Positions 15,625 through 23,589 of a DNA stretch of 26,441 nucleotides are shown here, in pieces. The translations under genes and the position numbers were made by a program. Source of the stretch: Alteromonadaceae bacterium. GTDB lineage: Bacteria > Pseudomonadota > Gammaproteobacteria > Pseudomonadales > Oleiphilaceae. Under the pieces are notes generated by a model. That model was given only the letters and a program-made list of their open reading frames with translations, searched no databases and was not told where the DNA came from. The stretch spans positions 1 to 26,441 of the forward strand of contig JABXHG010000187.1 of the NCBI GenBank assembly GCA_013393545.1, written 5' to 3'. Within the stretch, counting starts at the first letter, position 1; each line of letters starts with the position of its first letter.

Positions 15625-17649
15625 TTGAGCGATCCGCAACCGACGAGCCCTATGCCGGCAGTTAACTTCGAGAAGCTGCTGAGCCGGCTGGACGATGCCA
15701 TACTGGCTCTTGAAGAGAGCCGGCCTTTTGCTAAAGCGGGCAAGTTGCCCAGGCTTTTTGATTTGGCCCGGCGGGTGTTACAGCAACCGGAGGGGATTGC
15801 TGCGGTTGAAGGCCGCGCTGCACGCCTGGAGTGGGCTGGTGTGTTTGAAGGAACGGATTGGGCCGATCCGTCCATTCTGCTGCCGGCCCTGACCACCACG
15901 TCACTGCAAAGCCCCAATGCCGATACGGTGGTGATTGAGGCGCTCAGCGAGCTTCGCTTGCTGGCTATCGCCCGTGGCGAGTATCTGCACGGCACTTTTT
16001 CGGCGGAGCAGGCGCATAATTATCTGACCCAGGTGCTGGCCATCAACCTGGGTTTGTTGTTCGGCCTGACCGGTGAAGCTGGGCGAGAGCAGGGCAAGCT
16101 GGCGCTGATCAGTCAGAGCCTGGTGCAGTACATAGCCAGCCACATTGGCTACGATCAGGTTATCGACAGCCTGATCGAAGAGATCTGGCGGATTCTGGAG
16201 CAGCGACCCATTCAGGTTGAGCCGGTCCGGAAGATGATTACCCAGATTGCCCTTTGCCGTGCCGACCCGGCGGCGGATATCGGCAGTGCCGGCGTGGGTG
16301 CAGATCGTCTGATTTCCAGCCTGTACGGGCCTACCCGGGCCTGCAGTGAAGACCCCGGCGTGGTGGTCTACCAGCAACGGCTGGAAAGCATGGACAGCCT
16401 GGCGCTTTATAATGAGGCCACCGGCTTTGCCCGTTCCATGCATGACACTGGCCTGGTATCGCCTTACCACGCCGTGTTCATTCGTTTTGTGCTGGACGAA
16501 GAAGAGGCTCTGGTCACCGAGGCGCTGGGCTTGTCCAGCACCGGCCGGGATTGCCTGCTGTGTTATCGGGAATTGGTGCAGGCGCTACTGCGAGAAGCGG
16601 TGTTCCCTGAAACCTGTCAGGGCATCTATGGCCTGGCTCTGCTGCTGGAGCGAGGCATTCTTTACCAGCCGCCGGTTGCCCCGGCGCTCTGGCGACAGAT
16701 CCGGTTATCTTTGTGCCCCGCAGCCCGTGAACGGCTTCAGCTGGCCTTTGGTTATCAGCCTCAGCCCGCCGCCTGGTTGTTGCAGGGTGTGCTGAATGTG
16801 CTGGGCCAGCCCTTGGGCGTGGGGCAGGGAAACAATCCCACCTGCCAGTCGGCTCGAGCCTTGTCCATGTGGGCCTATAACGATCCGGATTACCTGCTGC
16901 AAATGGTAGCCTGGGCCGGGCGGGACAATGAAATCATCATGCATTTTGAAGGGCAGCCGGTGTCTTCCGCTGAAAGCGAGGGTGGTGTTGCGCCTGAGGT
17001 CACCCTGGATCTTGATCCGGTCTCACTGGTTGTGGTGCCACACCTGGATCGAATCTACGCGGAAATGGGCCGGCTGTGTCTGGGGCGGGAAGGCGATCCC
17101 CATCGGTGGGTGAATCCGGAATTTCATGGTTGGTCCTCCGGACGCGGGTTTGCTATTAACGTGGACGTGCAGACCGGCCAGTTGACCGAACTGGAAGCCT
17201 TTATCCGACACTTCTATGCCTCGTATCACCCCTATTACAACGGCAATCAGCCCTTGATTCACCCCCAGCCGGCGGGGGTAGCGGTTACCGACAGCGCTGC
17301 CCGGTTCATTGGCTGGCATGCGATTACCATTCTGCGCGCCGCGCTGGACCCGGATGGCGAAATGCGGGTGTATTTCTTTAACCCTAACAATGACAGCGGG
17401 CAGAACTGGGGGGATGGTGTGACCGTGAGTACCTCGGGCTGTGGCGAGCGTTTCGGGGAATCGTCACTGCCGTTTGGCCAGTTTACTTCTCGTCTGTACA
17501 TTTATCACTTTGATCCGCTGGAGCGCGGCGAACCGGCGGATGTTCCGGCCGACGAGCTTGGGCAGGTAGTCGACCTTGTACAGCGCAGCTGGGGCAAGGA
17601 TCGCGTGCCATCGGAGAGTTTGCAGGCTCAATCCGGAGCCGCTGACTAA
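15625..17649 (+). CDS. Uncharacterised 674-residue protein with papain-like Cys/His/Asn pattern in its C-terminal half
   Basis: Not recognised as a named family. The first about 390 residues are mostly alpha-helical with no signal peptide or membrane segment. The C-terminal half holds QGNNPTCQSARAL with Gln401 and Cys407, six residues apart exactly as Gln19/Cys25 in papain, then FIGWHAITIL with His565 and YFFNPNN with Asn586. This order and spacing fit a papain/transglutaminase-fold cysteine enzyme (peptidase, amidase or acyl transferase). That is an inference from pattern alone. Start TTG at 15625 is supported by GAGGA 7 bases upstream and no nearby ATG. It forms a probable operon with the ATP-grasp gene. 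It is convergent with cheV, 34 bases apart. Confidence 0.65.
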   Translation: MSDPQPTSPMPAVNFEKLLSRLDDAILALEESRPFAKAGKLPRLFDLARRVLQQPEGIAAVEGRAARLEWAGVFEGTDWADPSILLPALTTTSLQSPNADTVVIEALSELRLLAIARGEYLHGTFSAEQAHNYLTQVLAINLGLLFGLTGEAGREQGKLALISQSLVQYIASHIGYDQVIDSLIEEIWRILEQRPIQVEPVRKMITQIALCRADPAADIGSAGVGADRLISSLYGPTRACSEDPGVVVYQQRLESMDSLALYNEATGFARSMHDTGLVSPYHAVFIRFVLDEEEALVTEALGLSSTGRDCLLCYRELVQALLREAVFPETCQGIYGLALLLERGILYQPPVAPALWRQIRLSLCPAARERLQLAFGYQPQPAAWLLQGVLNVLGQPLGVGQGNNPTCQSARALSMWAYNDPDYLLQMVAWAGRDNEIIMHFEGQPVSSAESEGGVAPEVTLDLDPVSLVVVPHLDRIYAEMGRLCLGREGDPHRWVNPEFHGWSSGRGFAINVDVQTGQLTELEAFIRHFYASYHPYYNGNQPLIHPQPAGVAVTDSAARFIGWHAITILRAALDPDGEMRVYFFNPNNDSGQNWGDGVTVSTSGCGERFGESSLPFGQFTSRLYIYHFDPLERGEPADVPADELGQVVDLVQRSWGKDRVPSESLQAQSGAAD

Positions 17650-17683
17650 AGCCGTCGGCCTCGCAGACTCTGCCACAAAGTGG

Positions 17684-18574
17684 TCAGCTGGTGTGTTCCC
17701 CGGCAGCCCGCAGCATCGTGTGCAGCAGTTCATCGGCATCGAACTTGGTCAGCGCCTCGTTGGCGCCAACCTGGTTGGCGTAGCTCAGACTCATCTCGCT
17801 ATTCAGGGAGGTGTGTAGAATGATGTAGGGTTGTTGCAGACTTTTGTTGTCGCGGATATTGAACGCCAGCTCATAGCCATCCATTCCCGGCATCTCGATG
17901 TCACTGACCAGAATGTCGATCGGTTGCCCGAGTTCATGTTCCTTCACCAGCACCTGCATGGCTTCATTGCCATTGGTAGTGACGTGGTAGGAAATGTCCT
18001 TGGCATCCAGCACATCCGATAATTGCTTGCGCGCTACCATGGAATCGTCCACCAGCAGGATGTTCAGATCCCGCAGAGTCTCGATTTCCATGGGTGAGAG
18101 CAGCACCTCCCGAGCATCAACCGACTCCGGATACACCTTTGCCAGCAGTAGCTCTACGTCCAGCAACTGAATGATATCGCCGTCCACATCCAACAGGCCG
18201 GTGATAAAGGCATTGGTGCCCAGCGCCTTGGGAGGTGGCATCACCGTTTTCCAGTCGGTTTCAATAATGCGGTTAACACTGCGCACCATAAAGCCGATTT
18301 CCCGGCGCTGGATGTCGGTGATGATAATCGAACCTTCCTGCTGTTCTTCCCGGGTCATGGGCGGGTAGCCCACGGCGGCGGCCATATCGATGACTGGTAC
18401 CGCAGAGCCGCGAAAGGTGGCAGTGCCAATGACAGCATGGTGGCTCTGGGGCAGGTGAGTCAGCTTCTGTAGAGGCAGAATTTCCCGGATTTTGAGCGTG
18501 CCAAGACCAAACAGGCGTGATCCGAACAGGCGGAACAGCAGGAGTTTCTGGGTCTGTTTCGCTTTGCTCGACAT
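17684..18574 (-). CDS. cheV: Chemotaxis protein CheV
   Basis: A 296-residue fusion of an N-terminal CheW-like adaptor (about 10-160) that couples receptors to CheA and a C-terminal receiver domain (about 170-290). The receiver keeps Asp176/Asp177, the phosphoacceptor Asp225 in VSDIEMPGMDG, Thr255 and Lys277. Start ATG at 18574 has AAGGA 8 bases upstream. It acts at the chemoreceptor array. It lies alone rather than in a che cluster; the next gene upstream on the same strand is the ExoD-family gene, 138 bases away. Confidence 0.92.
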   Translation of the reverse strand: MSSKAKQTQKLLLFRLFGSRLFGLGTLKIREILPLQKLTHLPQSHHAVIGTATFRGSAVPVIDMAAAVGYPPMTREEQQEGSIIITDIQRREIGFMVRSVNRIIETDWKTVMPPPKALGTNAFITGLLDVDGDIIQLLDVELLLAKVYPESVDAREVLLSPMEIETLRDLNILLVDDSMVARKQLSDVLDAKDISYHVTTNGNEAMQVLVKEHELGQPIDILVSDIEMPGMDGYELAFNIRDNKSLQQPYIILHTSLNSEMSLSYANQVGANEALTKFDADELLHTMLRAAGEHTS

Positions 18575-18712
18575 ATAATAGATCCTTGCGCGTTGGCAGG
18601 CTAAGGCGCCTGTGTTGGAACTGGAGTAACGATGTCTCGATCAGGGTTTCGGCCAGCCTGGCCGCACACCCTGCTTATAGTAGCAGCTTTGCCGGCGACA
18701 TGAAGACCATGC

Positions 18713-19321
18713 TTACCAGGGCAGGTTGGCGACAATGAACCAGCCTGTACCGCCGGTAACCACCAGGGCAAACAAAGCTAGTAAACCGTCTTTGGCAACC
18801 ATGGAAAGGCCGAAAGCCGCCAGTGCAAGCCCGCCACCGGTGGCGCTGAACGGAATCAGCTCCATCAAGGGCGTAGCCAGGGCAACGACCATGCATACGA
18901 GCGCCATCAGGTATTGGCCTGCTCCGGTCACCAGCCACGCCAGCCGGGGTTTGGTCCAGCGGTCTATGAACGCGGCCGGCTTTTGGGCCCACTGCAGCCC
19001 TTTGAGGAGTTTGTCCCGGGCCAGCGACCGCCTGGCCAGTTTGCCGGGCAGCCAGATGCTGTGTCGCCGAAACAGGCGCTGACCCAGAGTCAGCACCACC
19101 AGAAGTGCCATCAGGGTAGGCACCCCGGGAATATCACCAATCAGTGGTGCCACGATGATCAAACCGGCTACCAACACCACCGGCCCAAACGAGCGCTCGC
19201 CAACGGCAAGCAGTATGTCGTGCACTGAAACCTGCGCCCGGGACTCCGAGTGGCTGTGGATGCGCTCCAGTAACTCCTGGAGGTTGCACGGGTCTTGGCG
19301 CTGGTGGTGAGCGTGACTCAT
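18713..19321 (-). CDS. ExoD-family exopolysaccharide synthesis membrane protein
   Basis: A roughly 200-residue integral membrane protein of the ExoD family (named from Rhizobium exopolysaccharide mutants, molecular function unknown). The family pattern is visible: an N-terminal amphipathic segment (LQELLERIHSHS, then VSVHDILLAVGERSFGPVVLVAGLI), a PLIGDIPGVPTLMALLVVL segment, the conserved middle region WLPGKLARRSLARDKLLKGL, then WTKPRLAWLV and three further helices. Two starts are possible: ATG at 19321 (MSHAHH...), used here, or ATG at 19351, which would sit against the tmRNA terminator. Neither has a good ribosome binding site. The histidine-rich start is unusual but short. Confidence 0.78.
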   Translation of the reverse strand: MSHAHHQRQDPCNLQELLERIHSHSESRAQVSVHDILLAVGERSFGPVVLVAGLIIVAPLIGDIPGVPTLMALLVVLTLGQRLFRRHSIWLPGKLARRSLARDKLLKGLQWAQKPAAFIDRWTKPRLAWLVTGAGQYLMALVCMVVALATPLMELIPFSATGGGLALAAFGLSMVAKDGLLALFALVVTGGTGWFIVANLPW

Positions 19322-19356
19322 GGGACGGTGGCTCGTGATCGGGTGGGGCATAAACG

Positions 19357-19385
19357 AAAAAAGCCCCTGAAATCAGGGGCTTTTT
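19357..19385 (-). terminator. Bidirectional terminator after ssrA
   Basis: AGCCCCTGA-AA-TCAGGGGCT, a perfect 9-bp stem flanked by A runs on the left and T runs on the right. On the minus strand it begins 9 bases after the tmRNA CCA end and is followed by TTTTTT. Confidence 0.9.
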
Positions 19386-19394
19386 CTGGATGTT

Positions 19395-19758
19395 TGGTGG
19401 AGACGGCGGGAATTGAATCTGCGTCCTCCAGCAGTCAGCCTTGAGGTCTACATGCTTAGTGTCTCTCTATTGTTTTAAGTTCAAGCGACCCGAGAGTCAG
19501 GGTGCAAGAACCGAGCTCTTTAATCTTAGCCGTTAGACAGTGAGCTCTGACTAACGGAGCAGCCTATAAGCGATGACGTCCTGGGATGTTGCTACTGGGT
19601 TATAGGCGCCCCAGCCAGGACGACCGGCAGCTTACGCTGCCAGTGCGTAGTTTTCGTAGTTTGCGACTATTCTAAAGCAGCTTTGGATTTACGAGCTTCG
19701 CTGCCATCGCGAAATGCACCCAAGGGTTCGTCACCAGCGTCGAAGCCATGTCGTCCCC
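19395..19758 (-). ncRNA. ssrA: Transfer-messenger RNA (tmRNA)
   Basis: A 364-nt one-piece tmRNA. The 5' end GGGGACG pairs with CGUCUCC just before the encoded CCA at 19395-19397, making the alanine-acceptor stem. An internal resume frame begins at 19664 and encodes ANYENYALAA followed by a UAA stop at 19632. The T-arm carries the loop UUCAAUU but its stem has two A·C mismatches. It rescues stalled ribosomes together with SmpB, encoded 75 bases upstream on the same strand. Confidence 0.95.
19632..19664 (-). other. tmRNA proteolysis tag reading frame
   Basis: GCA AAC TAC GAA AAC TAC GCA CTG GCA GCG TAA, ten codons plus stop, reads ANYENYALAA. The YALAA end is the conserved ClpXP/SspB degron. 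The third residue is Tyr, where most gammaproteobacterial tags have Asp. Confidence 0.9.
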
Positions 19759-19768
19759 TCTTATGAAC

Positions 19769-19798
19769 AGTATATGGGTATTGTTTGAGCAACTTCAA
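19769..19798 (-). promoter_or_regulatory. Sigma-70 promoter for ssrA
   Basis: On the minus strand TTGAAG, 18 bases, then TATACT, 10 bases before the mature tmRNA 5' end. It gives ssrA its own promoter in the 75-base gap after smpB. The short leader would be removed by RNase P. Confidence 0.7.
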
Positions 19799-19833
19799 GT
19801 GCTAAACCGGTGGCTTGTACCTATCGGTTCGGG

Positions 19834-20313
19834 TTACTGGTTCACTTCTCGCAAAATTCGCTGCTTCTGGCGGTTCCAGTCTTTTTCTTTCTCGGCCGCC
19901 CGTTTGTCGTGCTGCTTCTTGCCTTTCACCAGGGCAATTTCGCATTTTACCTTGTTGCCTTTCCAGTAGAGCGCCAGCGGCACGCAGGTGTGGCCGGTCT
20001 GGTTGACTTTGCCGATGATCTTGGCAATTTCTTTTGCGTGCAGCAGCAGTTTCCGGGTGCGGGTCGGGTCCGCAATAACATGGGTAGATGCGGTGATCAG
20101 GGGCGTAATGTGTGCACCCAACAACCAGGCTTCGCCGTTTTTCAGAAGCACATAGGCGTCCACCAGCTGGGCCTTGCCGGCCCGCAGGGATTTGACCTCC
20201 CAACCGAGTAGCGACAGGCCCGCTTCGAAGCGTTCCTCGATGTGATACTCGTGTTTTGCCTTTTTGTTCAGGGCAATGGTGTTGTTGCCTGGCGCTTTCT
20301 TCTTTTTGCTCAT
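19834..20313 (-). CDS. smpB: SsrA-binding protein SmpB
   Basis: A 159-residue SmpB, the essential partner of tmRNA in trans-translation. It has the lysine-rich start, the conserved [18 protein letters not shown] and [14 protein letters not shown] segments, and the C-terminal helix [15 protein letters not shown] which senses the empty mRNA channel. Ribosome binding site AGGA before ATG at 20313. It is immediately upstream of ssrA on the same strand, the usual gammaproteobacterial arrangement, and divergent from the NSS transporter. Confidence 0.95.
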   Translation of the reverse strand: MSKKKKAPGNNTIALNKKAKHEYHIEERFEAGLSLLGWEVKSLRAGKAQLVDAYVLLKNGEAWLLGAHITPLITASTHVIADPTRTRKLLLHAKEIAKIIGKVNQTGHTCVPLALYWKGNKVKCEIALVKGKKQHDKRAAEKEKDWNRQKQRILREVNQ

Positions 20314-20350
20314 GAATCCTGTCCGGGCTCGGAAGAATGGTGAATCGGCT

Positions 20351-20356
20351 ATTGTA
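20351..20356 (-). promoter_or_regulatory. Candidate -10 element of smpB promoter
   Basis: TACAAT on the minus strand, 38 bases before the smpB start. A GTGACC lies 18 bases upstream as a possible -35. It is mirrored by a second TACAAT on the plus strand. Confidence 0.4.
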
Positions 20357-20421
20357 GCTCAGTACCGCGTGGCGGGTCACGGTGTTACCCGCAGCCATTA
20401 CCGGTGTCGCCGTGGTTCGGC

Positions 20422-20427
20422 TACAAT
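20422..20427 (+). promoter_or_regulatory. Candidate -10 element of NSS transporter promoter
   Basis: TACAAT on the plus strand, 29 bases before the chosen transporter start, with only a weak -35 (TTACCG). The surrounding GCTACAA is the inverted copy of TTGTAGC at 20352-20358. Confidence 0.35.
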
Positions 20428-20455
20428 GATCCGCTCATGGTTGGCAGAGGCTGGA

Positions 20456-21946
20456 ATGCCACGCAAGTATCAGACATCTATCGGGTCGTTCACCCGTAAA
20501 TCAACCTTTTTCTGGGCAGCTGTTGGTGCAACGGTTGGTCTGGCGAATTTGTGGCAGTTTCCCTACCTGGCCAGCCAGCACGGCGGCGGGCTGTTCATCG
20601 TGCTTTATCTGGCCTGCCTGTTGTTGGTGACGCTACCGCTCATGGTGACGGAAACCGTCGTTGGTCGCCATTCCCGCCACGGGATTGTACTGGCTATCGC
20701 TGGTTACGTGAAAACAGCCGGTGCGCACCGGGGCTGGCGGGCATTGGGCCCGATCAGCATTGTTTCGGCTTTTGTTGTGCTTTCGTTCACCGCCGTTTTT
20801 GGCGGTATTGTGCTGGCTTATATTTTTATCGGCGCGGCCGGCGAGTTTCGCGGCACGGATGAAAGTCAGGCTGCGGTTATTTTCGCGGATCTGGTGACCC
20901 GACCGGGGCATTATCGGGAACTGATGGCCTGGCATTTCTTTTTCCTGTTGCTGCTGATGCTGGTGGCCGGTCGCGGGGTGATTAGGGGAGTGGAGCGCGC
21001 GGTACGGTTTCTGGTGCCGGTGATGCTGGTGTTGATGGCTGCCCTGTTTGTATTGGCCGCCTGGTATGGTCGGCTGGATTTCGGACTGTCGGCGGTGCTG
21101 GAGGCGCGGCCCGGGCAGCTGGGTCTGGAGAGCCTGCGTGCGGCGTTCTTTCATGCCTTCTACACCCTTGGGCTGGGCATGGGTGTTTGGACGATTTTCG
21201 GTGCCTATGCCGCGCCTGGTACTCGCCTGAAGCGCTCTGTGCTGGCCGTTGTCCTGATCGATACGCTGGTGGCGATCGTTGCCGGTATTCTGATGTTTTC
21301 GCTCGCCCAGACGGGCCTTGAGACAGCGCGCGGTTTTAACCTGTTGTTTGTGTCGCTTCCGGTTGCGCTGTCGCCATTGCCTTATGGCCAGGCCCTGGTC
21401 GCGGCCATGTTCTTGTTGGTCATGCTGGTAGTCTGGAGCACGGCTTTGGCGCTGTTTGAACCGGTCATTGGCTGGCTGCGCGAATGGGTGGGTGCGCCTA
21501 GACGGGGTGCGGTTCTGTTGGTCGGAGCCGGCGTCTGGCTGGCGGGGCTGGTGTCGCTGTTTTCCTTCAATCTGTGGGCAGGGTACCTCCCGGGCGGTAT
21601 GTCGCTGTTCCGCTGGCTGGAATTGCTGGCCGGCGGTGTGCTTATCCCGGCGGTTGGCATCATGCTTGCGCTGTTCACCGGCTGGTTTGTCAGCCGTCGC
21701 CTGGCCAGGGACTTGCTGGGCAGGGCGGCGCCCGCAATTCATCGTTATTGGTACTGGGTACTCAAGCTGGTGGTGCCGGTGGCGGTTGTCCTCATCGGTT
21801 TGCAGTACACCGTGTTCTCATTGGCGGATGCCTGTAACAACGGCAGCGCCTCGCTCTGGTGTGGAGGGCATCCCGCGCAGGTGGAGAGTCGCCCGCCGCA
21901 AAACGAGCCAACCGGAGGCACAATCCGGTATGATACGCGCCCATGA
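20456..21946 (+). CDS. Neurotransmitter:sodium symporter (NSS/SNF) family transporter
   Basis: A 496-residue inner-membrane protein with about 11-12 helices, resembling sodium-coupled amino acid or amine symporters (LeuT/MhsT family). TM1 reads GATVGLANLWQFPYLASQHGGG. The sodium-site Asn (Asn31) is kept and TM2 has the expected Glu (Glu66 in VTETVVGR). The usual TM1 Arg after the tryptophan is Gln34. ATG at 20456 is chosen because AGAGG precedes it and the conserved part starts there. The frame is open further upstream to 20264, but that extension overlaps smpB antisense and looks non-coding. The C-terminus ends in a hydrophilic tail after a TM segment. It is divergent from smpB. Substrate unknown. 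Confidence 0.82.
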   Translation: MPRKYQTSIGSFTRKSTFFWAAVGATVGLANLWQFPYLASQHGGGLFIVLYLACLLLVTLPLMVTETVVGRHSRHGIVLAIAGYVKTAGAHRGWRALGPISIVSAFVVLSFTAVFGGIVLAYIFIGAAGEFRGTDESQAAVIFADLVTRPGHYRELMAWHFFFLLLLMLVAGRGVIRGVERAVRFLVPVMLVLMAALFVLAAWYGRLDFGLSAVLEARPGQLGLESLRAAFFHAFYTLGLGMGVWTIFGAYAAPGTRLKRSVLAVVLIDTLVAIVAGILMFSLAQTGLETARGFNLLFVSLPVALSPLPYGQALVAAMFLLVMLVVWSTALALFEPVIGWLREWVGAPRRGAVLLVGAGVWLAGLVSLFSFNLWAGYLPGGMSLFRWLELLAGGVLIPAVGIMLALFTGWFVSRRLARDLLGRAAPAIHRYWYWVLKLVVPVAVVLIGLQYTVFSLADACNNGSASLWCGGHPAQVESRPPQNEPTGGTIRYDTRP

Positions 21947-21982
21947 TGACTTGTGTAGCAGCAAACAGGGGTTCCGGTTCCG

Positions 21983-22423
21983 ATGGCTCACCAGATTGAT
22001 AAAACGGCGCTTGTCATGCATTCGGCGGAACAGATGTTCCGGCTGGTCAATGACACCAATCGCTATCCTGAATTTCTGCCGTGGTGCACCGATGCCAATG
22101 TGCATGAGGAGGCCGACGGCCAGCGCCGTGCATCGCTGAAGATCTCGAAGGGCGGTATGCACCACTGGTTTACCACCCGGAACCGGGTGAGCGAGCCGGA
22201 GCGAATCGAACTGGAGTTGGTGGATGGCCCCTTCAAGCATCTGACCGGGCTGTGGCAGTTTCAGCGGCTGGATGACAACGCCTGCAAGGTCGTGCTGACC
22301 CTCAACTTCGAGTTTTCCGGTTCGTTGGCGCGCATGGCCTTTGGCCCAGTGTTCAAGTATGTCGCCAACGCCATGGTGGACGCATTCTGCCGGCGGGCTG
22401 ACGAAATATACGGTCGGGGGTAG
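21983..22423 (+). CDS. ratA: RatA/Coq10 START-like protein
   Basis: A 146-residue SRPBCC/START-fold protein (Pfam polyketide cyclase/COQ10 group). In E. coli RatA is described as an inhibitor of ribosome subunit association, and yeast Coq10 relatives bind ubiquinone. Family segments are the start VMHSAEQMFRLVNDTNRYPEFLPWC, the middle SKGGMHHWFTTRN and the C-terminal helix FKYVANAMVDAFCRRADEIYG. ATG at 21983 follows AGGGG. It is followed directly by rnfH, whose ribosome binding site overlaps its stop codon, so they form an operon next to smpB as in other gammaproteobacteria. Confidence 0.9.
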   Translation: MAHQIDKTALVMHSAEQMFRLVNDTNRYPEFLPWCTDANVHEEADGQRRASLKISKGGMHHWFTTRNRVSEPERIELELVDGPFKHLTGLWQFQRLDDNACKVVLTLNFEFSGSLARMAFGPVFKYVANAMVDAFCRRADEIYGRG

Positions 22424-22427
22424 GAGC

Positions 22428-22706
22428 ATGCAGGTAGAAGTCGCCTACGCGCGCCCGGATAAGCAACGGATTATCAGTCTGAACGTGCCGGAAGGTACAA
22501 CCCTGGCCGAGGCCGCGCGGCTTTCAGGTATTGTCGAGATGTTTCCGGAAATCGATCTGGCCGAAATTGATATGGGAATTTTTGGCAAGGTGGTAAAAAG
22601 GCCGGGCGAGCAAACCCTGCGGGAGGGCGATCGGGTTGAGTTGTACCGGCCGTTGAAGATCGATCCCAAGCAGGCCCGGCTTAACCGGGCCAGGAAGAAG
22701 GGTTGA
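22428..22706 (+). CDS. rnfH: RnfH family ubiquitin-like protein
   Basis: A 92-residue RnfH/beta-grasp protein (UPF0125). It reads MQVEVAYARPDKQ, then the segment LAEAARLSGIVEMFPEIDL, the conserved GIFGKVVKRPGEQTLREGDRVELYRPL and a basic tail. The start at 22428 is fixed by the GGAG that overlaps the ratA stop codon; the upstream open frame to 22341 is a shadow of ratA. Function is unresolved; the name comes from occasional linkage to rnf genes. It ends two bases before the convergent bamE stop. Confidence 0.92.
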   Translation: MQVEVAYARPDKQRIISLNVPEGTTLAEAARLSGIVEMFPEIDLAEIDMGIFGKVVKRPGEQTLREGDRVELYRPLKIDPKQARLNRARKKG

Positions 22707-22708
22707 AG

Positions 22709-23041
22709 TCAGTACGCCGGAGTTTCTTCTAGCAACTGGGCTTCATGATGGCTGTACTGATTGTCATCGTAGTGAACAACAATGCGTTGTTCTTCGATGT
22801 CGCCACCGCGGCGCTGGAACGTGTAAACGTAATAGTCTTTCGATGTATCCACCGGATTAACCATCAGCGGTGTGCCCATGATGGCCCTTACCTGGCTTCT
22901 TGGCATGCCTTCGGAGAGCTGCGCCAGCTCGGTATCCGTGACAATATTCCCTTGCTGGACGTTGATTTTGTAAACGCGCGTGAATGAGCAGCCAGACAAG
23001 AGTAAAATGCTTATGAAAACTATAGCGGTGATCTTTTGCAT
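22709..23041 (-). CDS. bamE: Outer membrane assembly lipoprotein BamE (SmpA/OmlA)
   Basis: A 110-residue lipoprotein of the BAM complex that inserts outer membrane barrels. The signal peptide MQKITAIVFISILLLSGC has a lipobox LSGC. The mature part has the family segment LSEGMPRSQVRAIMGTPLM and ends in a YYVYTFQRRGG... strand. Start ATG at 23041 is chosen; longer in-frame starts have no ribosome binding site and do not look like a lipoprotein signal. A GAGGAA lies about 12 bases upstream, a little far. It is convergent with rnfH and divergent from fur, a conserved gammaproteobacterial arrangement. Confidence 0.9.
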   Translation of the reverse strand: MQKITAIVFISILLLSGCSFTRVYKINVQQGNIVTDTELAQLSEGMPRSQVRAIMGTPLMVNPVDTSKDYYVYTFQRRGGDIEEQRIVVHYDDNQYSHHEAQLLEETPAY

Positions 23042-23161
23042 CGCCGGGGGAATTCCTCTATCTTGACGTCGCCTGCTTGGGCAGGGGTGAACCGCAAACC
23101 CGTGAGGAGCCGGCTTCATCATACCCGACACCGCAAGGCACACCAATGAGCAATGGGTAAC

Positions 23162-23581
23162 ATGGCATCAGAAAACACCGAATTACGAAAAGTCGGTCTG
23201 AAGGTCACTCTGCCGCGAGTCAAAATTTTCAACATTCTGGAGAACGCGGAAGAACACCACCTCAGCGCTGAAGATGTGTACAAAAAGCTGCTTGACCAGG
23301 GAGATGACGTGGGTCTGGCAACCGTTTACCGGGTGCTGACGCAGTTTGAGGCGGCTGGCCTGGTACTACGCCACAATTTCGAGGGTGGCCATGCCGTGTT
23401 CGAAATGGCTGGTGATGACCATCATGATCACATGGTTTGTACCGAGACCGGTGAAGTGGTGGAGTTTGTTGACGACATCATTGAAGAGCGCCAACAGAAG
23501 ATCGCGGAAGAACACGGCTATGAGATCGTGGATCACAGCCTGATTCTCTATGTGAAGCCGATCCGTTCCGACAAGAAGTAA
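23162..23581 (+). CDS. fur: Ferric uptake regulator Fur
   Basis: A 139-residue Fur repressor that senses iron. The DNA-binding winged helix contains LKVTLPRVKIFNIL and GLATVYRVLTQFEAAGLV. The metal sites include His32/His33 and HHDHMVC (87-93). Only one cysteine (Cys93) is present, as in Pseudomonas Fur, so the E. coli-type CxxC structural zinc site is missing. ATG at 23162 matches the P. aeruginosa N-terminus best (ENTELRKVGLKVTL...); ATG at 23153 is also possible. The divergent bamE-fur gap is 120 bp. No clear Fur box was seen there. Confidence 0.93.
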   Translation: MASENTELRKVGLKVTLPRVKIFNILENAEEHHLSAEDVYKKLLDQGDDVGLATVYRVLTQFEAAGLVLRHNFEGGHAVFEMAGDDHHDHMVCTETGEVVEFVDDIIEERQQKIAEEHGYEIVDHSLILYVKPIRSDKK

Positions 23582-23589
23582 AGCCGCCG

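Noticed and set aside
18575..18712. Sigma-28 flagellar promoter for cheV
   Set aside because: A GCCGAAAC partly matches the -10, but no TAAAGTTT-like -35 lies 11 bases upstream.
20633..21742. 369-codon minus-strand open frame opposite the NSS transporter
   Set aside because: It is rich in Gln, Arg and His as expected from the complement of hydrophobic codons; no domain or ribosome binding site.
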